NCBI GenBank assembly: GCA_023666335.1
Contig: JAMPCE010000020.1
Location: 1 to 39,182 of the forward strand
From: a bacterium
GTDB taxonomy: Bacteria; Bacillota; Clostridia; Lachnospirales; Lachnospiraceae
Direction of reading: 5' to 3'
DNA: 39,182 bases
Shown piece after piece: positions 24,023 through 33,618 of this stretch. Within the stretch, counting starts at the first letter, position 1. Every line of letters starts with the position of its first letter. The translations under genes and the position numbers were made by a program. The notes beneath the pieces are model-generated. The model searched no databases, had not been told where the DNA came from, and saw only the letters and a list, made by a program, of their open reading frames with translations.

Positions 24023-24304
24023 ATGGCAAGATCATTGAAAAAAGGACCATTTGCGGATGCGAGCTTACTGAAAAAAGTAGATGCGATGAATGCGTCGGGA
24101 CAGAAGCAGGTAATCAAGACCTGGTCCCGCCGGTCTACGATTTTCCCTTCCTTTGTGGGACACACCTTTGCGGTGCATGACGGGAGAAAGCACGTACCGG
24201 TATATGTTACAGAGGATATGGTCGGACACAAGCTCGGCGAGTTCGTGGCGACCAGGACTTATAGAGGACATGATAAGGACGAGAGAAAGTCCAAAGTTCG
24301 CTAA
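24023..24304 (+). CDS. rpsS: 30S ribosomal protein S19
   Basis: The 93-residue protein is complete S19 ([37 protein letters not shown]). It lies in the 30S head next to S13. AGGAGG lies upstream at normal spacing, 20 bases after rplB. Confidence 0.97.
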   Translation: MARSLKKGPFADASLLKKVDAMNASGQKQVIKTWSRRSTIFPSFVGHTFAVHDGRKHVPVYVTEDMVGHKLGEFVATRTYRGHDKDERKSKVR

Positions 24305-24325
24305 TTTGAAAGGAGGCTTCAATCT

Positions 24326-24730
24326 ATGGCTAAAGGACATAGATCCCAGATAAAGAGAGAGAGAAATGCGAACAAGGATGTCAGACCCTCCGCGAAGCTG
24401 TCTTATGCGCGCGTGTCTGTACAGAAAGCTTGTTTCGTGTTGGATGCCATCAGAGGGAAGGACGTCGAGACAGCGCTCGGAATCCTTGCATATAATCCCA
24501 GATACGCGTCCGGCGTCATTAAAAAACTGCTGGAGTCGGCGATCGCAAACGCTGAGTACAAATACAGTCAGGATCCCACGAAGTACCCGAATCCGGAGAA
24601 CCTTTACATCGCAGAGTGCTACGCGAACAAGGGGCCTACCATGAAGCGGATTCAGCCCAGAGCACAGGGCAGAGCTTACAGGATTGAGAAGAGAATGAGC
24701 CATATCACGATCGTTCTCGACGCAAGATAG
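24326..24730 (+). CDS. rplV: 50S ribosomal protein L22
   Basis: The 134-residue protein is L22 with a slightly long N-terminal extension (MAKGHRSQIKRERNANKD) before the usual ARVSVQKACFVLDAIRGK. Its beta-hairpin (near residues 100-115, KRIQPRAQGRAYRI) lines the exit tunnel. AAAGGAGG precedes the start. Confidence 0.96.
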   Translation: MAKGHRSQIKRERNANKDVRPSAKLSYARVSVQKACFVLDAIRGKDVETALGILAYNPRYASGVIKKLLESAIANAEYKYSQDPTKYPNPENLYIAECYANKGPTMKRIQPRAQGRAYRIEKRMSHITIVLDAR

Positions 24731-24754
24731 GATCAGATTAGGAAGGAGAACAAC

Positions 24755-25411
24755 ATGGGACAGAAAGTTAATCCACACGGATTGAGAGTCGGCATCATCA
24801 AGGATTGGGATTCCAAATGGTATGCGGATGGCGAGTTTGCCGACTTTTTGGTAGAAGACTACAATATCAGAAAGTATTTGAAGAAGAAACTGTACAGCGC
24901 AGGTATCGCAAAGATCGAGATCGAGAGAGCGTCTGACCGCGTGAAAGTCATCATCTACACGGCGAAGCCCGGTGTCGTGATCGGCAAAGGCGGCGCGGAG
25001 ATCGAGATCACAAAGAAAGAACTTTCCAAGATGACAGGCAAGAAAGTTCTGGTAGACATCAAGGAGATCAAGAGACCCGATAAGGATGCGCAGCTTGTAG
25101 CGGAGAACATTGCGCAGCAGCTGGAGAACCGTGTGTCTTTCCGGCGTGCGATGAAGTCCTGCATGGGCAGGACCATGAAAGCGGGCGCAGAGGGCATCAA
25201 GGCAGCCGTTTCCGGACGTCTCGGCGGCGCGGATATCGCCAGAAGCGAGTTCTACAGCGAGGGGACCATCCCGCTGCAGACCCTGAGAGCGGATATTGAT
25301 TATGGTTTTGCCGAGGCGGACACCACTTATGGAAAACTCGGCGTAAAAGTATGGATCTACAAAGGCGAGGTACTTCCGACTAAATCTGACAAGGAAGGGA
25401 GCGATAAATAA
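24755..25411 (+). CDS. rpsC: 30S ribosomal protein S3
   Basis: The 218-residue protein is complete S3: the N-terminal [20 protein letters not shown], a KH domain with the VIGKGGAEI loop and a C-terminal domain that contacts mRNA at the entry channel. Its stop overlaps the rplP start by one base. AAGGAG lies upstream of the ATG. Confidence 0.97.
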   Translation: MGQKVNPHGLRVGIIKDWDSKWYADGEFADFLVEDYNIRKYLKKKLYSAGIAKIEIERASDRVKVIIYTAKPGVVIGKGGAEIEITKKELSKMTGKKVLVDIKEIKRPDKDAQLVAENIAQQLENRVSFRRAMKSCMGRTMKAGAEGIKAAVSGRLGGADIARSEFYSEGTIPLQTLRADIDYGFAEADTTYGKLGVKVWIYKGEVLPTKSDKEGSDK

Positions 25412-25851
25412 TGTTAATGCCAAAAAGAGTAAAACGTCGTAAACAGTTCCGTGGTTCTATGGCGGGGAAAGCGACCCGCGGCAACACGATCACCTACGGT
25501 GAGTACGGTATCGTTGCGATGGAGCCTTGTTGGATCAAGTCCAATCAGATAGAGGCAGCCCGTATCGCCATGACCAGACACATCAAGCGTGGCGGTAAAG
25601 TTTGGATCAAGATCTTCCCGGATAAGCCGGTAACGGCGAAACCCGCAGAGACGCGTATGGGTTCCGGTAAGGGCACGTTGGAATACTGGGTGGCAGTCGT
25701 GAAGCCGGGCCGTGTGATGTTCGAGATCGCCGGTGTGGCTGAGGATGTGGCAAAAGAGGCGCTGCGTCTTGCGACCCATAAGCTTCCGTGCAAGTGTAAG
25801 ATCGTTTCTAAAGCAGATTTGGAAGGCGGTGTGGCGAATGAAAACAAATAA
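25411..25851 (+). CDS. rplP: 50S ribosomal protein L16
   Basis: The 146-residue protein is complete L16 ([33 protein letters not shown]), which helps place tRNA in the A site. The start uses the A of the rpsC stop (TAATG), with GGGAG upstream. Its 3' end overlaps rpmC by 14 bases. Confidence 0.97.
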   Translation: MLMPKRVKRRKQFRGSMAGKATRGNTITYGEYGIVAMEPCWIKSNQIEAARIAMTRHIKRGGKVWIKIFPDKPVTAKPAETRMGSGKGTLEYWVAVVKPGRVMFEIAGVAEDVAKEALRLATHKLPCKCKIVSKADLEGGVANENK

Positions 25852-26047
25852 GTATGTGGAAGATTTGAATAAAAAATCAGATGCAGAATTAGCGCAGGAG
25901 CTGGTGAACGCTAAAAAAGAGCTTTTCAATTTAAGATTCCAGAACGCAACGAACCAGTTGGACAATACAGCCAGGATCAAGGACGTGAGAAGAAACATCG
26001 CGAGGATCCAGACCGTGATCACACAGAAATCTAAGGCTGCAAACTAG
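25838..26047 (+). CDS. rpmC: 50S ribosomal protein L29
   Basis: The 69-residue protein is L29 ([36 protein letters not shown]), a small helical hairpin near the tunnel exit. I start it at ATG 25838, inside the end of rplP, with GGAAGGCGG upstream. A longer in-frame reading from 25733 is just an upstream extension without homology. Confidence 0.95.
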   Translation: MKTNKYVEDLNKKSDAELAQELVNAKKELFNLRFQNATNQLDNTARIKDVRRNIARIQTVITQKSKAAN

Positions 26048-26065
26048 GTGGAGAGGAGAGCAATC

Positions 26066-26320
26066 GTGGAAAGAAATCTGAGAAAAACCCGTGTTGGTAA
26101 AGTGACCAGCAATAAGATGGATAAGACCATCGTTGTAGCAATCGAGGATCATGTAAAGCATCCGCTTTACAAGAAGATCGTGAAGAAGACCTATAAGTTA
26201 AAGGCGCATGATGAGAACAACGAGTGCGGCATCGGCGACACCGTCAAAGTGATGGAGACCAGACCTTTATCCAAGGATAAGAGATGGAGACTTGTCGAGA
26301 TCGTTGAGAAAGCAAAATAA
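26066..26320 (+). CDS. rpsQ: 30S ribosomal protein S17
   Basis: The 84-residue protein is S17 ([40 protein letters not shown]), a primary binder of 16S rRNA. I place the start at GTG 26066, seven bases after GAGAGGAG. The GTG at 26048 would put that ribosome-binding site inside the gene. The stop lies within a small perfect palindrome (AGCAAAATAATTTTGCT, 26311-26327). Confidence 0.95.
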   Translation: MERNLRKTRVGKVTSNKMDKTIVVAIEDHVKHPLYKKIVKKTYKLKAHDENNECGIGDTVKVMETRPLSKDKRWRLVEIVEKAK

Positions 26321-26374
26321 TTTTGCTTCGCAGCCTCGGTCAGCCAGAGAAATAAGAAAGAAGGAGAAGATAGC

Positions 26375-26743
26375 ATGATTCAACAGGAAAGCAGACTCAA
26401 AGTCGCAGATAACACCGGTGCGAAAGAGCTGTTGTGCATCAGGGTTATGGGCGGTTCCACAAGAAGATATGCACGGATCGGCGATACGATCGTTGCTACG
26501 GTCAAAGATGCAACACCAGGCGGCGTTGTAAAGAAAGGCGATGTGGTGAAGGCTGTCGTTGTGCGTACCGTAAAGGGCGCAAGACGCAAGGACGGATCCT
26601 ACATCAGATTCGACGAAAATGCCGCTGTGATCATCAAGGATGACAAGACGCCGAGAGGAACCCGTATTTTTGGACCGGTAGCAAGAGAGCTTCGTGACAA
26701 ACAGTTTATGAAAATTGTTTCACTGGCTCCGGAAGTATTATAG
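26375..26743 (+). CDS. rplN: 50S ribosomal protein L14
   Basis: The 122-residue protein is complete L14 ([36 protein letters not shown]), which forms an intersubunit bridge and binds RsfS. AGAAGGAGA precedes it. It follows rpsQ after a 54-base spacer. Confidence 0.97.
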   Translation: MIQQESRLKVADNTGAKELLCIRVMGGSTRRYARIGDTIVATVKDATPGGVVKKGDVVKAVVVRTVKGARRKDGSYIRFDENAAVIIKDDKTPRGTRIFGPVARELRDKQFMKIVSLAPEVL

Positions 26744-26754
26744 GAGGTGCCGCT

Positions 26755-27066
26755 ATGTCAATGGCAAAGATTAAGAAAGGCGATACGGTCAAAGTCATCG
26801 CCGGCAAAGATAAGGACAAAGAAGGCAAGGTTATTTCCGTAGATAAGAAGAACCACAAAGTGCTCGTAGAGGGAATCAACAAGATCACAAAGCACGAGAA
26901 ACCCTCGGCGGCGAACCAGAACGGCGGTATTGTTCAGAAAGAGGCGCCCATCGACGTATCCAACGTGATGTATGTGCACAAAGGCAAAGCGACCAGAATC
27001 GGCTTCAAGATCGAGAAGGGCAAGAAGGTCCGTTTTGCAAAGTCTACGGGTGATATCGTAGACTAA
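26755..27066 (+). CDS. rplX: 50S ribosomal protein L24
   Basis: The 103-residue protein is L24, with the KOW motif near the start ([20 protein letters not shown]) and the conserved [16 protein letters not shown] block. It starts 50S assembly. AGGAGG lies seven bases before the ATG; an ATG six bases further in is the alternative start. Confidence 0.96.
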   Translation: MSMAKIKKGDTVKVIAGKDKDKEGKVISVDKKNHKVLVEGINKITKHEKPSAANQNGGIVQKEAPIDVSNVMYVHKGKATRIGFKIEKGKKVRFAKSTGDIVD

Positions 27067-27090
27067 ATGTGAGAAAGGAGATCCTTAAGC

Positions 27091-27633
27091 GTGAGCAGCA
27101 GACTGAAAGAGATGTATAAAAATGAGATCGTAGATGCTATGGTCAAAAAGTTTGGATATAAAAACACTATGGAAGTGCCGAAGCTCGACAAGATCGTGGT
27201 CAACATGGGCGTCGGCGAAGCGAAAGAGAACGCGAAAGTGCTGGAGTCGGCAGTAAGCGATATGGAGACGATCACCGGACAGAAAGCGGTCGTCACAAAA
27301 GCAAAGCACTCCATCGCGAATTTCAAGATCAGAGAGGGACAGTCCATCGGCTGCAAGACCACCCTGCGCGGCGACAAGATGTATGAGTTTTTGGACAGAC
27401 TCGTAAACCTTGCGCTTCCCCGTGTGCGTGACTTTAGAGGCGTGAGCGCAAACTCCTTTGACGGCAGGGGCAACTACGCGCTCGGCATCAAGGAGCAGAT
27501 CATCTTCCCGGAGATCGAGTACGATAAGGTAGACAAGGTAAGAGGGATGGACGTCATCTTTGTCACAACGGCAAAGACCGACGAGGAAGCACGAGAATTG
27601 TTGAGATTGTTTAATATGCCATTCGCCAAATAA
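27091..27633 (+). CDS. rplE: 50S ribosomal protein L5
   Basis: The 180-residue protein is complete L5 ([40 protein letters not shown]), which binds 5S rRNA and contacts P-site tRNA. It starts with GTG, preceded by AAAGGAG. Order and length are normal. Confidence 0.97.
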   Translation: MSSRLKEMYKNEIVDAMVKKFGYKNTMEVPKLDKIVVNMGVGEAKENAKVLESAVSDMETITGQKAVVTKAKHSIANFKIREGQSIGCKTTLRGDKMYEFLDRLVNLALPRVRDFRGVSANSFDGRGNYALGIKEQIIFPEIEYDKVDKVRGMDVIFVTTAKTDEEARELLRLFNMPFAK

Positions 27634-27647
27634 AAGGAGGTAAGTTC

Positions 27648-27833
27648 ATGGCTAAGACAGCAATGAAGATCAAACAGCAGCGCAAACCCAAATTCGCTGT
27701 GAGAGCGTACAACCGTTGCAGAATCTGCGGTCGTCCGCATGCTTATCTGAGAAAGTACGGAATCTGCAGAATCTGCTTCCGTGAGTTAGCATATAAGGGA
27801 CAGATTCCCGGCGTGAAAAAAGCAAGCTGGTAG
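27648..27833 (+). CDS. rpsZ: 30S ribosomal protein S14, zinc-binding type
   Basis: The 61-residue protein is the short S14 with an intact zinc ribbon: C-x2-C (CRICGR) and C-x2-C (CRICFR). This C+ form is the usual one in Gram-positive bacteria. AAAGGAGG precedes the start. Two strong hairpins follow before rpsH. Confidence 0.96.
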   Translation: MAKTAMKIKQQRKPKFAVRAYNRCRICGRPHAYLRKYGICRICFRELAYKGQIPGVKKASW

Positions 27834-27834
27834 T

Positions 27835-27876
27835 GACCGAGCAAGCTCGGTCTGAAGAATGACTGCGTCATTCTTC
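27835..27876 (+). repeat. Two intercistronic hairpins, rpsZ-rpsH
   Basis: GACCGAG-CAAG-CTCGGTC (27835-27852) is followed directly by GAAGAATGAC-TGC-GTCATTCTTC (27854-27876). Both stems are perfect. There is no U-tract, so they should not terminate. The second has the GAAGAAT/ATTCTTC outer stem shared in kind with other hairpins in this window. Confidence 0.75.
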
Positions 27877-27918
27877 CGGGCTGAGAAAAGCTTATCAAGA
27901 TTTTAAGGAGGAAAAATC

Positions 27919-28320
27919 ATGACAATGAGCGATCCGATCGCAGATATGCTTACGAGAATCCGTAACGCAAATACTGCAAAGCATGATACAGTAGATGTTC
28001 CCTCTTCCAAGATGAAGCTGGCGATTGCCCAGATTCTCTTAGAGGAAGGTTATATCAGAAAATATGATGTGATCGAGAATGGCAGCTTCAAGACCATCCA
28101 CATCACGTTGAAGTATGGCGAGGACAAGAACGACAAGATCATCTCCGGCATCAAGAGGATCTCGAAGCCGGGCTTGCGTGTGTATGCCGGCAAGGAAGAT
28201 CTTCCCAGAGTGCTCGGGGGCCTCGGCGTAGCGATCATCTCCACCAATCAGGGGGTTGTGACCGACAAAAAGGCAAGAGAGCTGAATGTAGGCGGCGAAG
28301 TGTTAGCCTTCGTCTGGTAA
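27919..28320 (+). CDS. rpsH: 30S ribosomal protein S8
   Basis: The 133-residue protein is complete S8 ([40 protein letters not shown]). In E. coli S8 is the translational repressor of the spc operon, so the hairpins just upstream deserve comparison with 16S helix 21, though no clear likeness is visible. AAGGAGG precedes the start. Confidence 0.97.
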   Translation: MTMSDPIADMLTRIRNANTAKHDTVDVPSSKMKLAIAQILLEEGYIRKYDVIENGSFKTIHITLKYGEDKNDKIISGIKRISKPGLRVYAGKEDLPRVLGGLGVAIISTNQGVVTDKKARELNVGGEVLAFVW

Positions 28321-28347
28321 ATTATTGAGAAAACAGGAGGTACGGGC

Positions 28348-28890
28348 ATGTCACGAGTAGGAAGAATGCCAATCGCGGTTCCCGCAGGTGTGACTGTGGA
28401 GATCGCAGAAAATAACAAAGTGACTGTAAAAGGTCCCAAGGGAACGCTGGAGAGAGTGCTCCCGGCGGAGATGATTATCAAGATGGAAGATGGGCAGATC
28501 GTTGTGGAAAGACCCAATGATCTAAAGAAGAACAAAGCGTTTCACGGTCTGACAAGGACTTTGATCAACAACATGGTGGTCGGCGTCACAGAGGGCTATG
28601 AGAAGAAACTTGAGGTAAACGGCGTAGGTTACAGAGCGGCGAAATCCGGCAAGAAGCTGACACTGAACTTAGGATACTCCCACCCGGTAGAGATGACAGA
28701 TCCCGAGGGCATTGAGACGGTTGTAGAAGGTCAGAATCTGATCATCGTCAAGGGGATAGATAACGAGAAGGTTGGCCAGTTTGCGGCTGAGATCAGAGAC
28801 AAGAGACGGCCTGAGCCTTATAAGGGCAAGGGTATCAAGTATGCCGATGAGACGATCAGACGTAAGGTTGGTAAGACCGGTAAGAAATAA
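28348..28890 (+). CDS. rplF: 50S ribosomal protein L6
   Basis: The 180-residue protein is complete L6 ([15 protein letters not shown]; the C-terminal [12 protein letters not shown]). It lies near the factor-binding site of the 50S subunit. ACAGGAGG precedes the start. Confidence 0.97.
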   Translation: MSRVGRMPIAVPAGVTVEIAENNKVTVKGPKGTLERVLPAEMIIKMEDGQIVVERPNDLKKNKAFHGLTRTLINNMVVGVTEGYEKKLEVNGVGYRAAKSGKKLTLNLGYSHPVEMTDPEGIETVVEGQNLIIVKGIDNEKVGQFAAEIRDKRRPEPYKGKGIKYADETIRRKVGKTGKK

Positions 28891-28910
28891 CAGATAAGGA
28901 GAGTATGGGA

Positions 28911-29279
28911 ATGGTTAAGAAAGAATCGAGACAAAAAGTTCGTGTAAAGAAGCACAACAGAATGCGTAACCGTTTCAGCGGTACGGCTGAGAGGCCCCGT
29001 CTGGCTGTGTTCAGAAGCAATAATCATATGTATGCTCAAATTATTGACGATACGGTTGGCAACACTCTGGTTTCCGCTTCCACCCTTGAGAAGAGCGTGG
29101 GGAGCGAACTGAAGAAGACCAACGACGTGGAAGCGGCGGCATATGTTGGAACTGTGATCGCGAAACGGGCAATCGAAAAAGGCATCAAGACCGTGGTCTT
29201 TGACAGAGGCGGCTTCATTTACCAGGGCAAGATTGCGGCGTTAGCTGACGCAGCCAGAGAAGCTGGCTTGGAATTCTAG
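28911..29279 (+). CDS. rplR: 50S ribosomal protein L18
   Basis: The 122-residue protein is L18 ([40 protein letters not shown]), which binds 5S rRNA. I use ATG 28911 because AAGGAG lies at about nine bases. The ATG at 28905 is only three bases from that site. Confidence 0.94.
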   Translation: MVKKESRQKVRVKKHNRMRNRFSGTAERPRLAVFRSNNHMYAQIIDDTVGNTLVSASTLEKSVGSELKKTNDVEAAAYVGTVIAKRAIEKGIKTVVFDRGGFIYQGKIAALADAAREAGLEF

Positions 29280-29297
29280 GAAGGGAGAAAAGATCAC

Positions 29298-29807
29298 ATG
29301 AGACGTACAATCATTGACGTAAGTCAGTTAGAACTCACCGAAAAAGTCGTGACGATCAAGCGTGTTACCAAGGTTGTCAAGGGTGGTCGTAATATGCGTT
29401 TCACAGCGCTTGTCGTAGTCGGCGACGGAAACGGTCATGTCGGCGCAGGCCTGGGGAAAGCGACGGAGATTCCGGAAGCGATCCGTAAGGGGAAAGAAGA
29501 CGCGATCAAGAATCTGGTCACGGTCGCGCTGGATGAAAAGAGCAGTATCACACATGACTTTGTCGGAGAATTTGGTTCCGCGTCCGTTCTCTTGAAGAGA
29601 GCTGCGGAAGGTACCGGTATCATCGCAGGCGGTCCTGCGCGTGTGGTGTGCGAGCTTGCGGGCATCAAGAATATCCGTACCAAGTCCCTCGGCTCCAACA
29701 ACAAGCAGAACGTAGTGCTTGCTACGATCAAGGGCTTAAGCCAGTTGAAGACGCCCGAGGAAGTGGCGAAAAACCGCGGTAAGTCTGTAGAGGAGATTCG
29801 CGCATAA
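29298..29807 (+). CDS. rpsE: 30S ribosomal protein S5
   Basis: The 169-residue protein is complete S5 ([39 protein letters not shown]), important for decoding fidelity and the mRNA helicase site. GGAAGGGAG lies upstream. A 131-base spacer with two long hairpins separates it from rpmD, which is unusual for this pair. Confidence 0.97.
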   Translation: MRRTIIDVSQLELTEKVVTIKRVTKVVKGGRNMRFTALVVVGDGNGHVGAGLGKATEIPEAIRKGKEDAIKNLVTVALDEKSSITHDFVGEFGSASVLLKRAAEGTGIIAGGPARVVCELAGIKNIRTKSLGSNNKQNVVLATIKGLSQLKTPEEVAKNRGKSVEEIRA

Positions 29808-29809
29808 GT

Positions 29810-29903
29810 GTGTGAAAAGATGTTCTAATGCTCGCAGCAAAGGCTGCTTCGCAAAGAACATCTATGTTTCACACTAGAGAATGCCCAAAAGGCGGCATTC
29901 TCT
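29810..29903 (+). repeat. Two long intercistronic hairpins, rpsE-rpmD
   Basis: GTGTGAAA-A-GATGTTCT (29810-29826) pairs with AGAACATC-TATG-TTTCACAC (29855-29874), with an inner GCAGC/GCTGC hairpin. Then AGAGAATGCC (29876-29885) pairs perfectly with GGCATTCTCT (29894-29903). There is no U-tract. They are too large to be chance. Confidence 0.75.
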
Positions 29904-29938
29904 GTGCAACGGAATTTCGGAAATCAGGAGGAATTGAA

Positions 29939-30139
29939 ATGGCAGCGAAGAAGGAAGCAGCTAAAATGTTAAAGATCACGCTGGTCAGATCTACGATCGG
30001 CCAGGTGCCCAAGGCGCGCGCGACAGCGAAAGCGATGGGATTTAAGAAGCTCAATCAGACAGTGGAACTGCCCGACAATGCTTCGACCAGGGGACAGATC
30101 CAGAGAATCAGACATATGGTCAAGGTAGAAGAGGCATAA
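29939..30139 (+). CDS. rpmD: 50S ribosomal protein L30
   Basis: The 66-residue protein is L30 (KITLVRSTIGQVPKARATAK; GQIQRIRHMVKVEE) with a short Lys/Ala-rich extension in front. I start it at ATG 29939, eight bases after AGGAGG. A longer in-frame reading from 29828 would translate the hairpins and has no homology. Confidence 0.95.
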   Translation: MAAKKEAAKMLKITLVRSTIGQVPKARATAKAMGFKKLNQTVELPDNASTRGQIQRIRHMVKVEEA

Positions 30140-30164
30140 GAAGAATAAGAAGGAGGTGTGATAG

Positions 30165-30605
30165 ATGGAATTATCGAATTTAAGACCTGCAAAGGGTTCT
30201 GTACACAGCGATAATTTTAGAAGAGGCCGCGGGCACGGTTCCGGCAACGGTAAGACAGCCGGTAAGGGTCACAAGGGTCAGAAAGCGCGTTCCGGCGCAC
30301 CCAGAGTCGGCTTTGAGGGCGGTCAGATGCCCCTGTACAGACGTCTCCCCAAGAGAGGCTTTACGAACAGAAATACGAAAGAGATCGTGGCGGTCAGTTT
30401 AGGCAAACTGGAAGTGTTTGACAACGGCGCGACGGTGGATGTCGAGGCTCTGATCGAAAAGGGAATCGTAAAGAATCCTCGTGACGGCGTAAAGATCCTT
30501 GGAAACGGAGAACTTACTAAGAAGCTCGACGTGAAGGTAAATGCCTTCAGCGCGTCTGCGAAAGAAAAGATCGAGGCACTTGGTGGAACTGCAGAGGTGA
30601 TCTAA
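30165..30605 (+). CDS. rplO: 50S ribosomal protein L15
   Basis: The 146-residue protein is complete L15 ([32 protein letters not shown], the Gly/Lys-rich extension). AAGGAGG precedes the start. The stop overlaps the secY start by one base (TAATG). Confidence 0.97.
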   Translation: MELSNLRPAKGSVHSDNFRRGRGHGSGNGKTAGKGHKGQKARSGAPRVGFEGGQMPLYRRLPKRGFTNRNTKEIVAVSLGKLEVFDNGATVDVEALIEKGIVKNPRDGVKILGNGELTKKLDVKVNAFSASAKEKIEALGGTAEVI

Positions 30606-31918
30606 TGTTTACAACCTTAAAAAATGCTTTTAAGATCAAAGAGATCAGAAATAAAATTTTTTTCACGTTCCTCATGCTGGTTGTGATCCGTCTCGGGTCG
30701 CAGCTTCCCGTGCCGGGCGTGGACAGGACTTATTTTGCGAGATGGTTTGAGAGCCAGACCGGGGACGCATTCAACTTCTTTGACGCGTTCACGGGCGGTT
30801 CTTTCCTGAATATGTCCATTTTGGCGCTGAACATCACGCCGTATATCACATCTTCCATCATCATGCAGCTGATGACGATCGCGATCCCGAAGCTGGAGGA
30901 GATGCAGAGAGACGGTGCGGACGGGCGTAAGAAGATCGCTTCCATCACGCGGTATGTGACGGTCGCGCTGGCGCTGTTGGAAGCCGGGGTTATGGCGATC
31001 GGTTTTGGCAGACAGGGTCTGCTTGCGACTTATAACGCGATGAATGTGATCACGGTCATTGCGGCGCTCACAGCGGGCAGCGCGTTCCTGATGTGGATCG
31101 GCGAGCGGATTACGGAGAACGGCGTCGGCAACGGTATCTCCATCGTGCTGACCATCAATATCCTCTCCCGTATGCCGCAGGATATCGCGCAGCTCTTCGA
31201 GCAGTTTGTGATCGGCAAATCCATCGCGAAAGGAGTTGTGGCAGCGATCATCATCATTGCGATCATCGTTCTGATGGTGGTGCTGGTCATTATCTTAAAC
31301 GACGGTGTGCGCAAGATTCCGGTGCAGTACGCGAAAAAAGTACAGGGCAGAAAGATGGTAGGCGGACAGACCACGAATATCCCGCTCAAGGTCAATACCT
31401 CGGGCGTGATTCCGGTCATCTTTGCCTCTTCCCTGATGCAGCTTCCGGTAGTGGTCTGTTCCATGTTCAATATCAACGGCAGCGGCGTGTGGGGCGAGAT
31501 CCTGCGGGGCTTAAACTCTAACTACTGGTGCAATCCGGATCATCTGGAGTATTCGATCGGATTGGTGGTTTATATCTTACTGGTGGTGTTCTTCGCGTAC
31601 TTCTATACCTCCATCACGTTTAACCCGATGGAGATCGCGGATAACATGAAACGGCAGGGCGGCTTTATTCCGGGGATCAGACCCGGCAAGCCCACCAGCG
31701 AGTATCTGTCGAACCTGCTGAACTACATCGTGTTCATCGGTGCGATCGGTCTGACGATCGTGTGCGTCGTGCCGTACTTCTTTAACGGCGTGTTCGGCGC
31801 GAGCGTATCGTTCGGCGGAACCAGCCTGATCATTATTGTCAGCGTGGTGCTGGAGACGATCAAGCAGATCGAATCACAGATGCTTGTGCGTAATTATAAA
31901 GGATTCTTAAATGACTAA
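30605..31918 (+). CDS. secY: Preprotein translocase channel subunit SecY
   Basis: The 437-residue protein has ten predicted membrane segments and SecY hallmarks: RLGSQLPVPGVD, ALNITPYITSSIIMQLM, the cytoplasmic YAKKVQGRKMVGGQTTNIPL loop and PGIRPGKPTSEYL. It forms the channel for Sec export with SecE and SecG. The start is coupled to rplO. A 122-base spacer with two hairpins follows before adk. Confidence 0.97.
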   Translation: MFTTLKNAFKIKEIRNKIFFTFLMLVVIRLGSQLPVPGVDRTYFARWFESQTGDAFNFFDAFTGGSFLNMSILALNITPYITSSIIMQLMTIAIPKLEEMQRDGADGRKKIASITRYVTVALALLEAGVMAIGFGRQGLLATYNAMNVITVIAALTAGSAFLMWIGERITENGVGNGISIVLTINILSRMPQDIAQLFEQFVIGKSIAKGVVAAIIIIAIIVLMVVLVIILNDGVRKIPVQYAKKVQGRKMVGGQTTNIPLKVNTSGVIPVIFASSLMQLPVVVCSMFNINGSGVWGEILRGLNSNYWCNPDHLEYSIGLVVYILLVVFFAYFYTSITFNPMEIADNMKRQGGFIPGIRPGKPTSEYLSNLLNYIVFIGAIGLTIVCVVPYFFNGVFGASVSFGGTSLIIIVSVVLETIKQIESQMLVRNYKGFLND

Positions 31919-31932
31919 AGTGTCATAGACGG

Positions 31933-32003
31933 GCAAGGGACGACGGGAAAACCGATGCGTCCCTAGCCTTGCGTTTTCAGCGGGGCTTCCCTTTCGGGAA
32001 GTC
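31933..32003 (+). repeat. Two intercistronic hairpins, secY-adk
   Basis: GCAAGG-GACG (31933-31942) pairs with CGTC (31958-31961) and, past a five-base bulge, CCTTGC (31967-31972). A second hairpin GGCTTCCC-TTTC-GGGAAGTC (31984-32003) contains one G-U pair. No U-tract follows. Confidence 0.6.
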
Positions 32004-32040
32004 TGTGCAGTTATTTTCGGATTGGAAGGGAAAGATTACT

Positions 32041-32682
32041 ATGAAGATCATAATGCTCGGCGCACCCGGCGCGGGAAAAGGAACGCAGGCGAAGATGATC
32101 GCCGATACTTACGGGATTCCCCATGTTTCCACGGGTGATATCTTCCGCATGAATATCAAGAACGGCACGCAGCTTGGCATGGAGGCTAAGACCTACATGG
32201 ATCAGGGGCTTCTGGTGCCGGATGAACTGACCGTGCGCATCCTGCTTGACAGAGTGGCGCAGGACGACTGCAAAAACGGTTATGTACTGGACGGCTTTCC
32301 GCGGACGATCCCCCAGGCGGAGGTGCTGGAGGACGCGCTGACAAAATTGGGCGACCGGATCGACTATGCCATCAATGTGGAAATTCCGGATGAAAATATC
32401 ATTCGGAGAATGGGCGGCAGACGCGCCTGCCTTTCCTGCGGCGCGACCTATCACATCGAACATGTGCCGCCGAAGAAAGAGGGCGTCTGCGATCAGTGCG
32501 GGCAGGAACTGGTGCTGCGCGACGACGACAAGCCGGAGACGGTCAAAAACCGTCTGAACGTATATCATGAACAGACGCAGCCGCTGATCGACTTTTACGC
32601 GAAAAAAGGCGTGTTGAAGAGCGTGGACGGCACACAGGATATGCAGGACGTCTTTGGCGCGATCAAAGAGATCTTACAATGA
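32041..32682 (+). CDS. adk: Adenylate kinase
   Basis: The 213-residue enzyme (ATP + AMP = 2 ADP) has the P-loop GAPGAGKGTQ at residues 7-16, the AMP site (STGDIFR) and DGFPRT. It also has the long LID with a zinc ribbon (C-LSC ... C-DQC: four Cys), typical of Gram-positive forms. The start at 32041 has AAGGGAAAG upstream; an in-frame extension back to 31969 runs through the hairpins. The stop overlaps map by four bases (ATGA). Confidence 0.97.
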   Translation: MKIIMLGAPGAGKGTQAKMIADTYGIPHVSTGDIFRMNIKNGTQLGMEAKTYMDQGLLVPDELTVRILLDRVAQDDCKNGYVLDGFPRTIPQAEVLEDALTKLGDRIDYAINVEIPDENIIRRMGGRRACLSCGATYHIEHVPPKKEGVCDQCGQELVLRDDDKPETVKNRLNVYHEQTQPLIDFYAKKGVLKSVDGTQDMQDVFGAIKEILQ

Positions 32683-33431
32683 GAACAGTCACGATCAAGA
32701 CGGCGGAAGAAATCGAACGCATGCGGGAGGCGGGAAAGAGACTTGCCCGCGTGCACGAGAAGCTGAAAGAGAGCATCCGCCCCGGCGTCTCCACAAAGGA
32801 GATCGACAGGGTGTGCGAGGATCTGATCCGAAGCTGCGGCGGCACGCCGAACTTTTTGCACTATGAGGGGTTTCCTGCCAGTGTGTGCGTCTCGGTCAAC
32901 GATGAGGTCGTGCACGGGATTCCCAGAGAGGATCGTTTCCTGCGGGAGGGCGATATCGTAAGCCTCGACACGGGATTGAGCTACCGGGGATATCACGCGG
33001 ACGCAGCCAGGACTTACGGTGTGGGGCGTATCAGCGCGGAAGCCGAAAAGCTGATCGAAGTGACCAGAGAGTGCTTTTTCCGGGGCATTGAGTATGCCCG
33101 GAGCGGAAAACATCTGCACGATATCTCCAATGCGGTCGCGGATCATGCGATCGCGCATGACTACGGCATCGTGTATGAACTGGTGGGACACGGCATCGGC
33201 AGAAATCTCCACGAAGCGCCGCATATCCCGAATTTTCCGCAGAGGCGGCGGGGGATCCGGCTGAAAGCGGGCATGACGCTGGCGATCGAGCCGATGATCA
33301 ACATTGGCACCGGAGAGGTCGAATGGCAGGACGACGGCTGGACTGTGGTGACGGCGGATCATCAGCTTTCGGCGCACTATGAGAACACCGTGCTGGTGAC
33401 GGACGGAGAACCTGAAATACTGACATTGTAA
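32679..33431 (+). CDS. map: Methionine aminopeptidase, type I
   Basis: The 250-residue enzyme removes the initiator methionine from nascent proteins. The metal ligands are visible in order: D in SLDTGL, D in YHADAAR, H in GHGIGRNLHE, E in LAIEPMI and E in HYENTVL. The start overlaps adk by four bases, so the two are coupled. It is followed by 187 bases holding three hairpins. Confidence 0.96.
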   Translation: MRTVTIKTAEEIERMREAGKRLARVHEKLKESIRPGVSTKEIDRVCEDLIRSCGGTPNFLHYEGFPASVCVSVNDEVVHGIPREDRFLREGDIVSLDTGLSYRGYHADAARTYGVGRISAEAEKLIEVTRECFFRGIEYARSGKHLHDISNAVADHAIAHDYGIVYELVGHGIGRNLHEAPHIPNFPQRRRGIRLKAGMTLAIEPMINIGTGEVEWQDDGWTVVTADHQLSAHYENTVLVTDGEPEILTL

Positions 33432-33459
33432 CATTATATATAGAAGAAACGGGAATGAT

Positions 33460-33578
33460 GGTTGAAAAAAATCTCTGATGAGTATTTTTTTCAACCGGGA
33501 ATTTGTGCAGAAGCGTCACAAATTCCCCTGATCGCAGAGTCAGAATCGGAGTATTCCTTCGGAAAACTCCAGATTCTG
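33460..33578 (+). repeat. Three consecutive intercistronic hairpins after map
   Basis: GGTTGAAAAAAAT (33460-33472) pairs perfectly with 33484-33496. GGGAATTTGTG (33497-33507) pairs perfectly with 33517-33527. AGAATC-GGAGT (from 33542) pairs with ACTCC-A-GATTCT (to 33578). On the plus strand the first has T-rich DNA only inside its right arm, so a normal terminator is unlikely. Confidence 0.75.
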
Positions 33579-33618
33579 CTCGCGTCCTCAGCGTAAAGCG
33601 CTTCGGAATGAGGGAAAA

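Noticed and set aside
24065-25423. 452-codon open frame on the minus strand under rpsS-rplV-rpsC
   Set aside because: It is antisense to well-identified ribosomal genes; the protein has no family-like features and results from their codon bias.
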